Made by a program: the position numbers and the translations under genes. DNA of 64,000 nucleotides from Halomonas sp. LBP4 (GTDB lineage Bacteria; Pseudomonadota; Gammaproteobacteria; Pseudomonadales; Halomonadaceae). Shown one piece after another: positions 10,495 through 17,815 of this stretch. The notes under the pieces are model-generated. The model made no database searches and was not told where the DNA came from. It saw only the letters and a program-made list of their open reading frames with translations. How positions within the stretch are numbered: position 1 is the stretch's first letter; the number at the start of each line of letters is the position of its first letter. The stretch is taken from positions 447,403-511,402 of the forward strand of contig NZ_PDOG01000003.1 of assembly GCF_003202205.1 (NCBI RefSeq). Reading direction: 5' to 3'.

Positions 10495-11397
10495 TCAGCG
10501 CCTGTCCCGCCACTCGCTGGCGCCGGGCTCGCGGGCGGCCTCCAGCTCGTCGATCATGGCCCGGGCGGCGTTGGAGAGGGTACGGCTCTGGTGGACCAGG
10601 TAGCCCAGCGGGCGGTGGATGGGCGGATGGTCGACCGCCAGCACCCGCAGCTCGCTGGTCACCAGGCCCTCGGGCAGCAGGCTCCAGCCCAGGCCGATGG
10701 CGCTCATCATCCTCAGGGTCTCGAGGTAGTTGGTGGAGAGCGCCACGGGCAGGGTGAGGCCGACAGCGGCGAAGCGTGCCTCGATCAGGGTGCGGGTGAA
10801 GGTCAGCGGACCGGGCAGTACGGCATCGAACTCGCAGAGCTCGTGGAGCGTCAATTGCTCGCGGCTGGCCAGGGGGTGGTCGGGGGCACAGACGAAGCAG
10901 AGTCGGTCGATCCAGATCGGCACCACCTCGAGATGTTCGTCGGGGTGGGGGGCGAGGGTCACCACGGCGATCTCCAGCTCGCCGTCCAGCACGCCCTGGT
11001 AGGCCTGCTCGGAATCCAGGAAGTGCAGGTCAAGGCGCACCCCGGGATGCCGGCGGGTATAGGCCTTGAGTAGCGGCGGCAGTCGGTGCAGCCCGATATG
11101 GTGGCTGGTGGCGAGCGTCAGGCTGCCGCCCACGTCGCCGGCGAGGTTGCCCAGGGCCCGGCGGCTGTCGTCCACCATCACCAGGATCTGCCGTGCCCGG
11201 GGCAGCAGGAGCCGGCCGGCCTCGGTGAGGGTGACGCGCCGGCCAATGCGGTCGAACAGCCGGGCATCGATCTGGCCCTCGAGCACGGCGATGCGCTTGC
11301 TCACCGCCGGCTGGGTCAGGTGAAGCTGTTCGGCGGCCCGGGAAAAGCTGCCACTGTCGGCCACGGCGAGAAAGGCCTGAAGGCTCTGGGTATCCAT
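10495..11397 (-). CDS. LysR-family transcriptional regulator
   Basis: The 300-residue protein begins MDTQSLQAFLAVADSGSFSR with a classic winged helix-turn-helix (residues about 1-60, LHLTQPAVSKRIAVLEGQI), followed by a periplasmic-binding-protein-like effector domain (about 90-290). I choose ATG 11397 over the longer frame from 11487 because LysR proteins start a few residues before the HTH, and the extra 30 residues lack any domain character. It is divergent from leuC across 397 nt, an arrangement also seen in pseudomonads, so leuCD may be a target, but the membrane protein downstream is an equally likely target. The effector is unknown. Confidence 0.88.
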   Translation of the reverse strand: MDTQSLQAFLAVADSGSFSRAAEQLHLTQPAVSKRIAVLEGQIDARLFDRIGRRVTLTEAGRLLLPRARQILVMVDDSRRALGNLAGDVGGSLTLATSHHIGLHRLPPLLKAYTRRHPGVRLDLHFLDSEQAYQGVLDGELEIAVVTLAPHPDEHLEVVPIWIDRLCFVCAPDHPLASREQLTLHELCEFDAVLPGPLTFTRTLIEARFAAVGLTLPVALSTNYLETLRMMSAIGLGWSLLPEGLVTSELRVLAVDHPPIHRPLGYLVHQSRTLSNAARAMIDELEAAREPGASEWRDRR

Positions 11398-11419
11398 GGC
11401 GACACCTCGCTGGAATTCC

Positions 11420-11440
11420 TTATGGGAATGCAATCCATAA
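11420..11440. promoter_or_regulatory. Candidate LysR operator (inverted repeat)
   Basis: A perfect 6-bp inverted repeat, TTATGG (11420-11425) and CCATAA (11435-11440), separated by nine bases, begins 22 bases upstream of the LysR start. The dyad with a 21-bp footprint in an AT-rich patch is what LysR-type autoregulatory sites (T-N11-A class) look like. Confidence 0.5.
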
Positions 11441-11500
11441 ATAACATGAATTGCTTTTATGGGCGAGTCGCAGGACACTCCATGCATACGCTGAGGCTGC

Positions 11501-11592
11501 CCCTATGGGGTCAGACCCCAGCCGAGTCACGAAGCCTGCCGTGATGCAGGTTTCGAGCGTACACGACACCGCCGGGGTCTGACCCCATAGGG
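11501..11592. repeat. GGGGTCTGACCCC-type inverted-repeat element
   Basis: Two 19-bp arms, CCCTATGGGGTCAGACCCC (11501-11519) and its exact reverse complement (11574-11592), enclose 54 bases that themselves contain a smaller hairpin (CCTGC / GCAGG). The arms contain the self-complementary core GGGGTC(T/A)GACCCC. The whole 92-bp unit has the form of a small non-coding mobile element (MITE- or REP-like). It lies in the LysR-leuC intergenic region. The same core recurs inside folC at 26136. Confidence 0.7.
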
Positions 11593-11613
11593 ACCCGCGG
11601 GCCAAGCCCGAGC

Positions 11614-11711
11614 GGCGCCGGGGACAGGGCGAAGCGGAGGTCATTCTTCATGGATGAAGAATGTAGCGCCCAGGGAAGGGTTCACAGCGCCTCCGCGACG
11701 CCCTGTCGACG
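11614..11711 (+). repeat. Structured intergenic repeat, copy A
   Basis: This ~98-bp unit begins GGCGCCGGGG and contains the conserved block TAGCGCCCAGGGAAGGGTTC. It folds as nested stems: outer arms GACAGGGCG (11623-11631) with CGCCCTGTC (11699-11707), a GGAGG/CCTCC step, and an inner palindrome CATTCTTCAT-GG-ATGAAGAATG. A second copy in opposite orientation lies at 13940-14036 with the same unpaired sequence but different, still complementary stems. The copy sits just upstream of leuC, and the leuC reading frame happens to run open through it, which would wrongly extend the leuC N-terminus by 47 residues. Confidence 0.8.
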
Positions 11712-11794
11712 GAAGAGCCGCGGACGGAAGAGCCGCGAAAGGCCGCAAACGACCGGATTCAGCTAAGAGGGCCCCGAAGGCCCGGGAGAACGAC

Positions 11795-13243
11795 ATGGCA
11801 GGCCAGACACTCTACGACAAGCTGTGGTCGCAGCACCTCGTCAAGGAGCGCGACGACGGTACCGCGCTGATCTATATCGACCGCCAGCTGCTCCACGAGG
11901 TGACCTCGCCCCAGGCCTTCGAGGGGCTGCGCCTGGCCGGCCGCAAGCCGTGGCGCCTGGACGCCAACCTGGCGACCCCGGACCATAACGTGCCGACCAC
12001 CGTGATCGAGCGCGCCGAAGGCAATGCCGGCATCAAGGATCCGGTCTCGCTGATCCAGGTGCAGACCCTGGACGACAACTGCGAAGCCTTCGGCATCGAG
12101 GAGTTCCGCATCAACGACGCGCGCCAGGGCATCGTGCACGTGGTGGGCCCCGAGCAGGGCGCCACCCTGCCGGGCATGACGGTGGTGTGCGGCGACTCCC
12201 ACACCGCCACCCATGGCGCCTTTGCGGCGCTCGCCCATGGTATCGGCACCTCCGAGGTAGAGCACGTGCTGGCGACCCAGTGCCTGCTGGCCCAGAAGAT
12301 GAAGAACATGCAGGTACGGGTGGAGGGCAAGCTCGGCACCGGTGTCACCGCCAAGGACATCGTACTGGCCGTCATCGGCCGCATCGGCACTGCCGGCGGC
12401 ACCGGCTATGCCATCGAGTTCGCCGGCAGTGCCATCCGCGATCTCTCCATGGAGGGGCGGATGACGGTGTGTAACATGGCCATCGAAGCCGGCGCCCGGG
12501 TGGGCCTGATCGGTGTCGACGACACCACCATCGAGTATCTGCGCGAACGGCCCTTTGCCCCGACCGCCGAGCAGTGGGATGCCGCCGTGGCCGACTGGCG
12601 CCACCTGGTCTCCGATGACGACGCCGCCTTCGACAAGGTGGTGGAGCTCGACGCCGCCACGATCGAGCCACAGGTGAGCTGGGGCACCAGCCCCGAGATG
12701 GTCACCGGCATCTCCGGCGAAGTGCCCGACCCCGCGGCGGCCCCCGACGAGACCGTGCAGCGCAGTTACACCCGGGCGCTGGAGTACATGGGGCTGGCGC
12801 CGAAGCAGAAGATCACCGATATCCGGCTCGACAAGGTGTTCATCGGTTCGTGCACCAACTCGCGCATCGAGGACCTGCGCGAGGCGGCCAGGGTGGCCAA
12901 GGGCAAGAAGGTGGCCGACTCCATCAAGCTCGCCATGGTGGTGCCGGGCTCCGGCCTGGTGAAGCGCCAGGCCGAGGCCGAGGGGCTCGACAAGATCTTC
13001 ACCGAGGCGGGCTTCGAGTGGCGCGAGCCGGGCTGCTCCATGTGCCTGGCCATGAATGCCGACAAGCTCGGCACCGGCGAGCACTGCGCCTCCACCTCGA
13101 ACCGCAACTTCGAGGGGCGCCAGGGCTACGGTGGGCGCACCCATCTGGTCAGCCCGGCGATGGCCGCCGCGGCGGCCATCGCCGGGCACTTCGTCGATGT
13201 GCGGAGCATTGACGACTCTCAACCATCCGTGCAGGAGGCCTGA
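11795..13243 (+). CDS. leuC: 3-isopropylmalate dehydratase large subunit
   Basis: LeuC is the [4Fe-4S] aconitase-family subunit that isomerises 2-isopropylmalate to 3-isopropylmalate in leucine synthesis. The start is ATG 11795 ([16 protein letters not shown]), the canonical N-terminus; the frame is open back to 11654, but that stretch is repeat sequence. The cluster cysteines are visible in [10 protein letters not shown] (about residue 350) and in GCSMCLAMN (about residue 410). The protein has 482 residues, normal for the long form. leuD follows 3 nt later. Confidence 0.97.
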   Translation: MAGQTLYDKLWSQHLVKERDDGTALIYIDRQLLHEVTSPQAFEGLRLAGRKPWRLDANLATPDHNVPTTVIERAEGNAGIKDPVSLIQVQTLDDNCEAFGIEEFRINDARQGIVHVVGPEQGATLPGMTVVCGDSHTATHGAFAALAHGIGTSEVEHVLATQCLLAQKMKNMQVRVEGKLGTGVTAKDIVLAVIGRIGTAGGTGYAIEFAGSAIRDLSMEGRMTVCNMAIEAGARVGLIGVDDTTIEYLRERPFAPTAEQWDAAVADWRHLVSDDDAAFDKVVELDAATIEPQVSWGTSPEMVTGISGEVPDPAAAPDETVQRSYTRALEYMGLAPKQKITDIRLDKVFIGSCTNSRIEDLREAARVAKGKKVADSIKLAMVVPGSGLVKRQAEAEGLDKIFTEAGFEWREPGCSMCLAMNADKLGTGEHCASTSNRNFEGRQGYGGRTHLVSPAMAAAAAIAGHFVDVRSIDDSQPSVQEA

Positions 13244-13246
13244 GCC

Positions 13247-13900
13247 ATGCAGAAGTTCGAACGCCTCGAAGGCCTCGTTGCGCCGCTCGACCGGGCCAAC
13301 GTCGACACCGACCTGATCATCCCCAAGCAGTTCCTGAAGTCGATCAAGCGCACCGGCTTCGGCGTCAACCTGTTCGACGAGCTGCGCTACCTCGACGAGG
13401 GCCAGCCCGGCCAGGACTGCTCGAAGCGCCCGCTGAATCCCGACTTCGTGCTCAACCAGGCGCGCTACCAGGGCGCGAGCGTCCTGCTGACCCGGCGCAA
13501 CTTCGGCTGCGGCAGCTCGCGGGAGCATGCTCCCTGGGCGCTGGAGGACTTCGGCTTCCGGGTGGTGATCGCCCCGAGCTTCGCCGACATCTTCTACAAC
13601 AACGCCTTCAAGAACGGCATCCTGCTGATTCCCCTCCCCGAGGAGACGGTGGATCGCCTGTTCAAGGAGGTCGAGGCCAGCGAGGGTTATCGGCTCGACG
13701 TGGACCTCGAGAACCAGCGGGTCATCACGCCCTCGGGCGAGATCCTCGAGTTCGAGGTCGATGCCTTCCGCAAGCACTGCCTGCTCGAGGGGCTCGACGA
13801 CATCGGCCTGACCCTGAAGGACGAGGAGGCGATTCGCGCCTTCGAGGAGAAGCATCGGCAGGCGCGCCCCTGGTTGTTCCGCGATACCGCTCAGGCTTGA
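13247..13900 (+). CDS. leuD: 3-isopropylmalate dehydratase small subunit
   Basis: LeuD is the swivelling small subunit that pairs with LeuC. The 217-residue sequence shows the expected [14 protein letters not shown] near residue 20, the substrate-loop [15 protein letters not shown] near residue 85, and the [18 protein letters not shown] strand-helix segment. Its ATG is 3 nt after the leuC stop, preceded by a GGAGG site inside leuC, so the two are translated together. Confidence 0.97.
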   Translation: MQKFERLEGLVAPLDRANVDTDLIIPKQFLKSIKRTGFGVNLFDELRYLDEGQPGQDCSKRPLNPDFVLNQARYQGASVLLTRRNFGCGSSREHAPWALEDFGFRVVIAPSFADIFYNNAFKNGILLIPLPEETVDRLFKEVEASEGYRLDVDLENQRVITPSGEILEFEVDAFRKHCLLEGLDDIGLTLKDEEAIRAFEEKHRQARPWLFRDTAQA

Positions 13901-13939
13901 TACAAACTTGTTGCATCGGCCGGGTGACGGGGCTGATCC

Positions 13940-14036
13940 GGCGGCAGGCCTGCGAGGAGGCGCTGTGAACCCTTCCTTGGGCGCTACATTTGCCATCCAT
14001 GGCAAATGACCTCCTCTTCGGCCTGCCCCCGGCGCC
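13940..14036 (-). repeat. Structured intergenic repeat, copy B (inverted)
   Basis: Reading the minus strand, this unit aligns with copy A over nearly its whole length (GGCGCCGGGG, GGAGGTCATT, AATGTAGCGCCCA, GGAAGGGTTCACAGCGCC). Its outer arms are GGCAGGCC (13943-13950) and GGCCTGCC (14020-14027), and its inner palindrome is CATTTGCCAT-GG-ATGGCAAATG. Stem bases differ from copy A on both sides in a compensating way. It fills most of the 179-nt gap between leuD and leuB. Confidence 0.8.
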
Positions 14037-14079
14037 CCTCCTGTTGCCCTGCTGGCTGTGACGGCACAAGGACGAAACC

Positions 14080-15159
14080 ATGACACAGAAGATTCTGGTA
14101 CTGCCGGGCGACGGCATCGGTCCCGAGATCACCGCCCAGGCCAGCCGCGTGCTGGCCGCCTGCCAGGCCCGCGGCCTGGACGTCGAGGTCGAAGAGGCCC
14201 TGGTGGGCGGCAGCGCCTACGACGCCCATGGCGAGCCGCTGCCGGCCGCGACCCTGGAGAAGGCCAGGGGTGCCGACGCCATCCTGCTGGGCGCCGTGGG
14301 CGGCCCGAAGTGGGACACCATCGAGGACCTGGCCAAGCGCCCCGAGAAGGGCCTGCTCGGCCTGCGCAAGAACCTCGGCCTGTTCGGCAACCTGCGTCCG
14401 GCGATCCTCTACCCGCAGCTCGCCGACGCCTCGAGCCTCAAGCCCGAGGTGGTGTCGGGGCTGGACATCATGATCGTGCGCGAGCTGACCGGCGGCATCT
14501 ATTTCGGCCAGCCCCGCGGCATCGAGGAGCGTGACGGCGAGCGGGTGGGCTTCAACACCTATGTCTACGCCGAGTCCGAGATCGAGCGTATCGGTCGCGT
14601 GGCCTTCGAGATGGCTCGCAAGCGCCACAAGAAGCTCTGCAGCGTCGACAAGGCCAACGTGCTCGAGGTCACCATCCTGTGGCGCGAGGTAATGGAGCGC
14701 CTGGCGCCGGAGTATCCCGACGTCGAGCTCTCGCACATGTACGTCGACAACGCCGCCATGCAACTGGTGCGGGCGCCCAAGCAGTTCGACGTGATCGTCA
14801 CCGGCAACATGTTCGGCGACATCCTGTCGGATGCTGCGGCCATGCTCACCGGCTCCATCGGCATGTTGCCCTCGGCGTCGCTCAACGAGTCCGGGCAGGG
14901 CATGTACGAACCCTGCCACGGCAGCGCTCCGGACATTGCCGGCCAGAATGTTGCCAACCCGCTGGCCACCATCCTCTCGGTGGCCATGATGCTGCGCTAT
15001 TCGCTGAACGAACCCGCGCTCGCCGAGTGCATCGAGGCCGCCGTGGGCAAGGTGCTGGACGACGGTCTGCGAACCGCGGATATTGCCTCGGCAGGCACAC
15101 GCACCGTCTCCACCACGGAGATGGGCGACGCCGTGCTGGCGGCCTTCGAGGCGGCGTGA
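14080..15159 (+). CDS. leuB: 3-isopropylmalate dehydrogenase
   Basis: LeuB oxidatively decarboxylates 3-isopropylmalate to 2-oxoisocaproate using NAD+, the third step of leucine synthesis. The 359-residue protein opens [15 protein letters not shown] and carries the family features: [18 protein letters not shown] with substrate-binding arginines, the DKANVLEV segment, and [25 protein letters not shown] with the metal-binding aspartates. An AAGGA site precedes the ATG. It is separated from leuD by a repeat element but is in the same direction, so it may still be co-transcribed. It converges with the HprK-like gene 15 nt downstream. Confidence 0.97.
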   Translation: MTQKILVLPGDGIGPEITAQASRVLAACQARGLDVEVEEALVGGSAYDAHGEPLPAATLEKARGADAILLGAVGGPKWDTIEDLAKRPEKGLLGLRKNLGLFGNLRPAILYPQLADASSLKPEVVSGLDIMIVRELTGGIYFGQPRGIEERDGERVGFNTYVYAESEIERIGRVAFEMARKRHKKLCSVDKANVLEVTILWREVMERLAPEYPDVELSHMYVDNAAMQLVRAPKQFDVIVTGNMFGDILSDAAAMLTGSIGMLPSASLNESGQGMYEPCHGSAPDIAGQNVANPLATILSVAMMLRYSLNEPALAECIEAAVGKVLDDGLRTADIASAGTRTVSTTEMGDAVLAAFEAA

Positions 15160-15174
15160 GTCGCCGGCGCGGCA

Positions 15175-16197
15175 TCAGGCATCACGTCTTGCGGCCTCAT
15201 GGATGAGTGCCACCAGTGGGGCCAGGCTCTGTTCCATGTCGTCGAGTGACCAGGGGCGCCGATACCGGTAGACCCTGATGCGCCGGGCCAGGTCGGCGGC
15301 ATGGGTCATCAGGCGCGCCGGACCGTTGAACGTCCTTCCCCATTCCAGGTGATAGAGAGAGGCCGCGACCACCCTGAACGCCTCCCGGCCGTTCAGCGGT
15401 TCCAGAGTGGCGTCCTCTCCCTCCCCGGCTCGTTCCAGCGTGACCAGTGCCCGCAACGGTTGCGCATAGGTGCGGAAACCGTGGTGCTGAATGAGGTGGT
15501 ACCTGTCGGCCCGCGACGGGTCCCTCACCAGGTCGCGAGGGTCGATTCCCAGAGTGGCCAGGGCACCGTCCCAGAGTTTGAGGCGAGGCGGGCCCGGGTA
15601 CAGGTAGGGAGGTGTCTCGCCTGGCCTGATCACCCCGACGTCGTCGCTCACCAGGGGCCAGCCTTGGCAGTAGTGCAGCCAGGCGGCCAGGGTCGATTTG
15701 CCTGCGCCGGCATCGCCGGTGAAGCCCCATACGCCGGATGGCGTCTCCAGGGCACTGAGCTGGAGGGGAAGCCAGTGCTTCTGATGCAGCAGGGCGCCGA
15801 GAGCGGTGCTGAGCAGGTAGTGTCGCAGGTCCTCGTCGGGCGGGCTGGCTCCTGGCTTCAGCGGCACCCGCCTGTCGAGCTGGATTCGCCGACCCTGCTC
15901 GACCCGGCAGCGAGCGATGCCCTCGCAGCAGAATTGGCAGCGGTCTTCCGAGTACTGCAACCCGGGCTCGCTCCCATCGGAGTCTTCGAGCATGTCTGGA
16001 AGGTCGTCGGCGACGATCTCCACATCTGCTGCCATGCCGGGCGGGAGAGGGCGCAGTTCCGGGAACTCGAGTTGCGAGGAGAGCCTGAGCCCGTAGGTGG
16101 AGTAGAAATGGGGCGAGACGGTGGGACTGGGGTGCCCGCGCCGTTCATTGGGCGTCATGCCCCTTCGATAGGCCGAACAGTCGTTGTCGTAGTGCAT
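15175..16197 (-). CDS. HprK-like (HPr kinase/PEPCK-fold) orphan kinase
   Basis: The 340-residue protein resembles HprK-related kinases. It has an N-terminal region without recognised motifs (1-150), then a P-loop GFTGDAGAGKSTLAAW near residue 180 and PLVSDDVGVIRP about 25 residues later, the Walker-B-like aspartates typical of HPr kinase and ATP-PEPCK folds. Full HprK also needs an N-terminal phosphatase/regulatory domain and a conserved EVRG-type loop that I do not see, so this is a kinase-related branch. Relatives often sit in peptide-modification, lasso-peptide or GAK gene sets; none of those partners is present here. ATG 16197 is the longest start; ATG 16158 is a good alternative. The gene interrupts the widely conserved leuB-asd junction and has its own strong promoter. 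Confidence 0.7.
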   Translation of the reverse strand: MHYDNDCSAYRRGMTPNERRGHPSPTVSPHFYSTYGLRLSSQLEFPELRPLPPGMAADVEIVADDLPDMLEDSDGSEPGLQYSEDRCQFCCEGIARCRVEQGRRIQLDRRVPLKPGASPPDEDLRHYLLSTALGALLHQKHWLPLQLSALETPSGVWGFTGDAGAGKSTLAAWLHYCQGWPLVSDDVGVIRPGETPPYLYPGPPRLKLWDGALATLGIDPRDLVRDPSRADRYHLIQHHGFRTYAQPLRALVTLERAGEGEDATLEPLNGREAFRVVAASLYHLEWGRTFNGPARLMTHAADLARRIRVYRYRRPWSLDDMEQSLAPLVALIHEAARRDA

Positions 16198-16290
16198 CTT
16201 CTGCGATCCCCACCACCGATAGTGGTGCTCTTGATGTCCAGGAACGCAGCGCAGACTGATCCGACACCGAGTGCCGGTATCCGAGGGTGC

Positions 16291-16348
16291 TGGTAATGTT
16301 GCATTATATTACCATGCTGCCAGTTTTGTCAACTTATGTTACTGGCAG
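16291..16348. promoter_or_regulatory. Two dyad operators overlapping the kinase promoter
   Basis: Two perfect inverted repeats bracket the promoter elements. TGGTAAT (16291-16297) with ATTACCA (16308-16314) surrounds the -10, and CTGCCAGT (16317-16324) with ACTGGCAG (16341-16348) surrounds the -35. Such an arrangement is typical of a repressor site blocking an otherwise very strong promoter. The regulator is not evident in the window. Confidence 0.5.
16303..16332 (-). promoter_or_regulatory. Perfect sigma70 promoter of the HprK-like gene
   Basis: On the minus strand a consensus -35 (TTGACA, 16327-16332) and a consensus -10 (TATAAT, 16303-16308) are 18 bases apart. Both hexamers are exact, which is rare in a genome this rich in G+C. 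Transcription would begin near 16296, leaving a leader of about 100 nt before ATG 16197. Confidence 0.75.
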
Positions 16349-16428
16349 GTGGGTTGAGCCTGTGCAGCGGCGGTCAACCCCGGGGGCGATCGAGCCTGGT
16401 GCCATCTGCCCGGCGCGGCAGGCTCGTG

Positions 16429-16434
16429 TATAAT
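16429..16434 (+). promoter_or_regulatory. Candidate -10 of asd
   Basis: An exact TATAAT lies 33 bases upstream of the asd start. No convincing -35 sits at the right distance, so only the -10 is proposed. Confidence 0.35.
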
Positions 16435-16466
16435 ATGGGCCACATTCAATTTCAGGAGGACTTCAC

Positions 16467-17579
16467 ATGTTGAAAGTCGGTTTCGTCGGTTGGCGCGGCA
16501 TGGTGGGCTCGGTGCTCATGCAGCGCATGGTGGAAGACGGGGATTTCAATGGCATCGAGCCGGTCTTCTTCACCACCTCCCAGGTCGGCCAGGCCGGCCC
16601 CGACGTCGGCGTCGACGTGCCTCCGCTCAAGGACGCCTTCGACCTCGAGGCCCTCAAGGCGCTGGACGTGGTGATCACCTGCCAGGGCGGCGACTACACC
16701 AAGGAGGTCTACGCCGACCTGCGTGGCGCCGGCTGGAAAGGCTACTGGATCGACGCCGCCAGCACCCTGCGCATGGTGGACGAGGCGACCATCATCCTCG
16801 ACCCGGTCAACCGTCACGTCATCGATGCCCAACTGGCCAGGGGGGCGAAGACCTTCGTCGGCGGCAACTGCACCGTCAGCCTGATGCTGATGGGCCTCGG
16901 CGGCCTGTTCGAGGCCGACCTGATCGAGTGGATGACCTCCATGACCTATCAGGCCGCCTCTGGCTCCGGCGCCAAGCACATGCGCGAACTGCTCAACCAG
17001 ATGGGCGCGCTGCGTGACAGCGCGGCCGCCGAACTGGCCGATCCGTCCAGCGCGATCCTCGACATCGACCGCAAGGTCACCGCGGCCATGCGCAGCGGCG
17101 ACTTCCCCACCGACAACTTCGGTGCGCCGTTGGCCGGCAGCCTGCTGCCCTGGATCGACGTCAAGCGCGACAATGGCCAGAGCAAGGAGGAGTGGAAGGG
17201 GAGTGTCGAGACCAACAAGATCCTCGGCCTGCAGGACAACCCGATCCCCATCGATGGGCTCTGCGTGCGCATCGGTGCCATGCGCTCCCACAGCCAGGCC
17301 TTCACCATCAAGCTGAAGAAGGACGTACCGATCGACGAGATCGAGGACCGCCTGGCCAGGCACAACGAATGGGTCAAGGTGATTCCCAACGACAAGGACG
17401 CCACCATCGCCGGCCTGACGCCGGCGGCCGCCACCGGCACCCTGAGCGTGCCCGTGGGCCGGCTGCGCAAGCTGGCCATGGGTGGCGAGTACCTCTCCGC
17501 CTTCAGCGTCGGCGACCAGCTGCTGTGGGGCGCGGCCGAGCCGCTCAAGCGGATGCTGAAGATCCTGCGCGAGCAATAA
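16467..17579 (+). CDS. asd: Aspartate-semialdehyde dehydrogenase
   Basis: Asd reduces aspartyl phosphate to aspartate semialdehyde, the branch point to lysine/diaminopimelate, threonine and methionine. The 370-residue protein starts [17 protein letters not shown] with the NADP-binding glycine motif. The catalytic cysteine is in [15 protein letters not shown] (about residue 135), and the substrate-binding stretch [15 protein letters not shown] follows. An AGGAGG site precedes the ATG. A clear terminator follows the gene. Length and sequence match the gammaproteobacterial type. Confidence 0.97.
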   Translation: MLKVGFVGWRGMVGSVLMQRMVEDGDFNGIEPVFFTTSQVGQAGPDVGVDVPPLKDAFDLEALKALDVVITCQGGDYTKEVYADLRGAGWKGYWIDAASTLRMVDEATIILDPVNRHVIDAQLARGAKTFVGGNCTVSLMLMGLGGLFEADLIEWMTSMTYQAASGSGAKHMRELLNQMGALRDSAAAELADPSSAILDIDRKVTAAMRSGDFPTDNFGAPLAGSLLPWIDVKRDNGQSKEEWKGSVETNKILGLQDNPIPIDGLCVRIGAMRSHSQAFTIKLKKDVPIDEIEDRLARHNEWVKVIPNDKDATIAGLTPAAATGTLSVPVGRLRKLAMGGEYLSAFSVGDQLLWGAAEPLKRMLKILREQ

Positions 17580-17599
17580 GCCTTGCCGGCATGGCCACC

Positions 17600-17634
17600 A
17601 CGGGGCGCCTCCTTCGGGAGACGCCCCGTTTTTT
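17600..17634 (+). terminator. Rho-independent terminator of asd
   Basis: ACGGGGCG and CTCC pair with GGAG and CGCCCCGT around a TTCG tetraloop, followed directly by a run of six T (17629-17634). This is a textbook intrinsic terminator 20 nt after the asd stop. Confidence 0.93.
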
Positions 17635-17815
17635 CTCGTGGAATGGCGGATTCGCGGGAACGCCTCGTTCTGGCTTACGTTGAAAGGCACGGCATCAAGC
17701 ATGATCCGGAACAGGCGCACGGGGCCAGGTTTGTGATACATAAAGATCATAACGAGACTAATCATTTCACCCGCTGCCCGATGACCCGGCCAGCCGGGAG
17801 AAGCAAGGGAACGCC

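Noticed and set aside
11654-11794. 47-residue N-terminal extension of leuC
   Set aside because: The extension is translated repeat element, not leuC sequence; the canonical LeuC start is at 11795.
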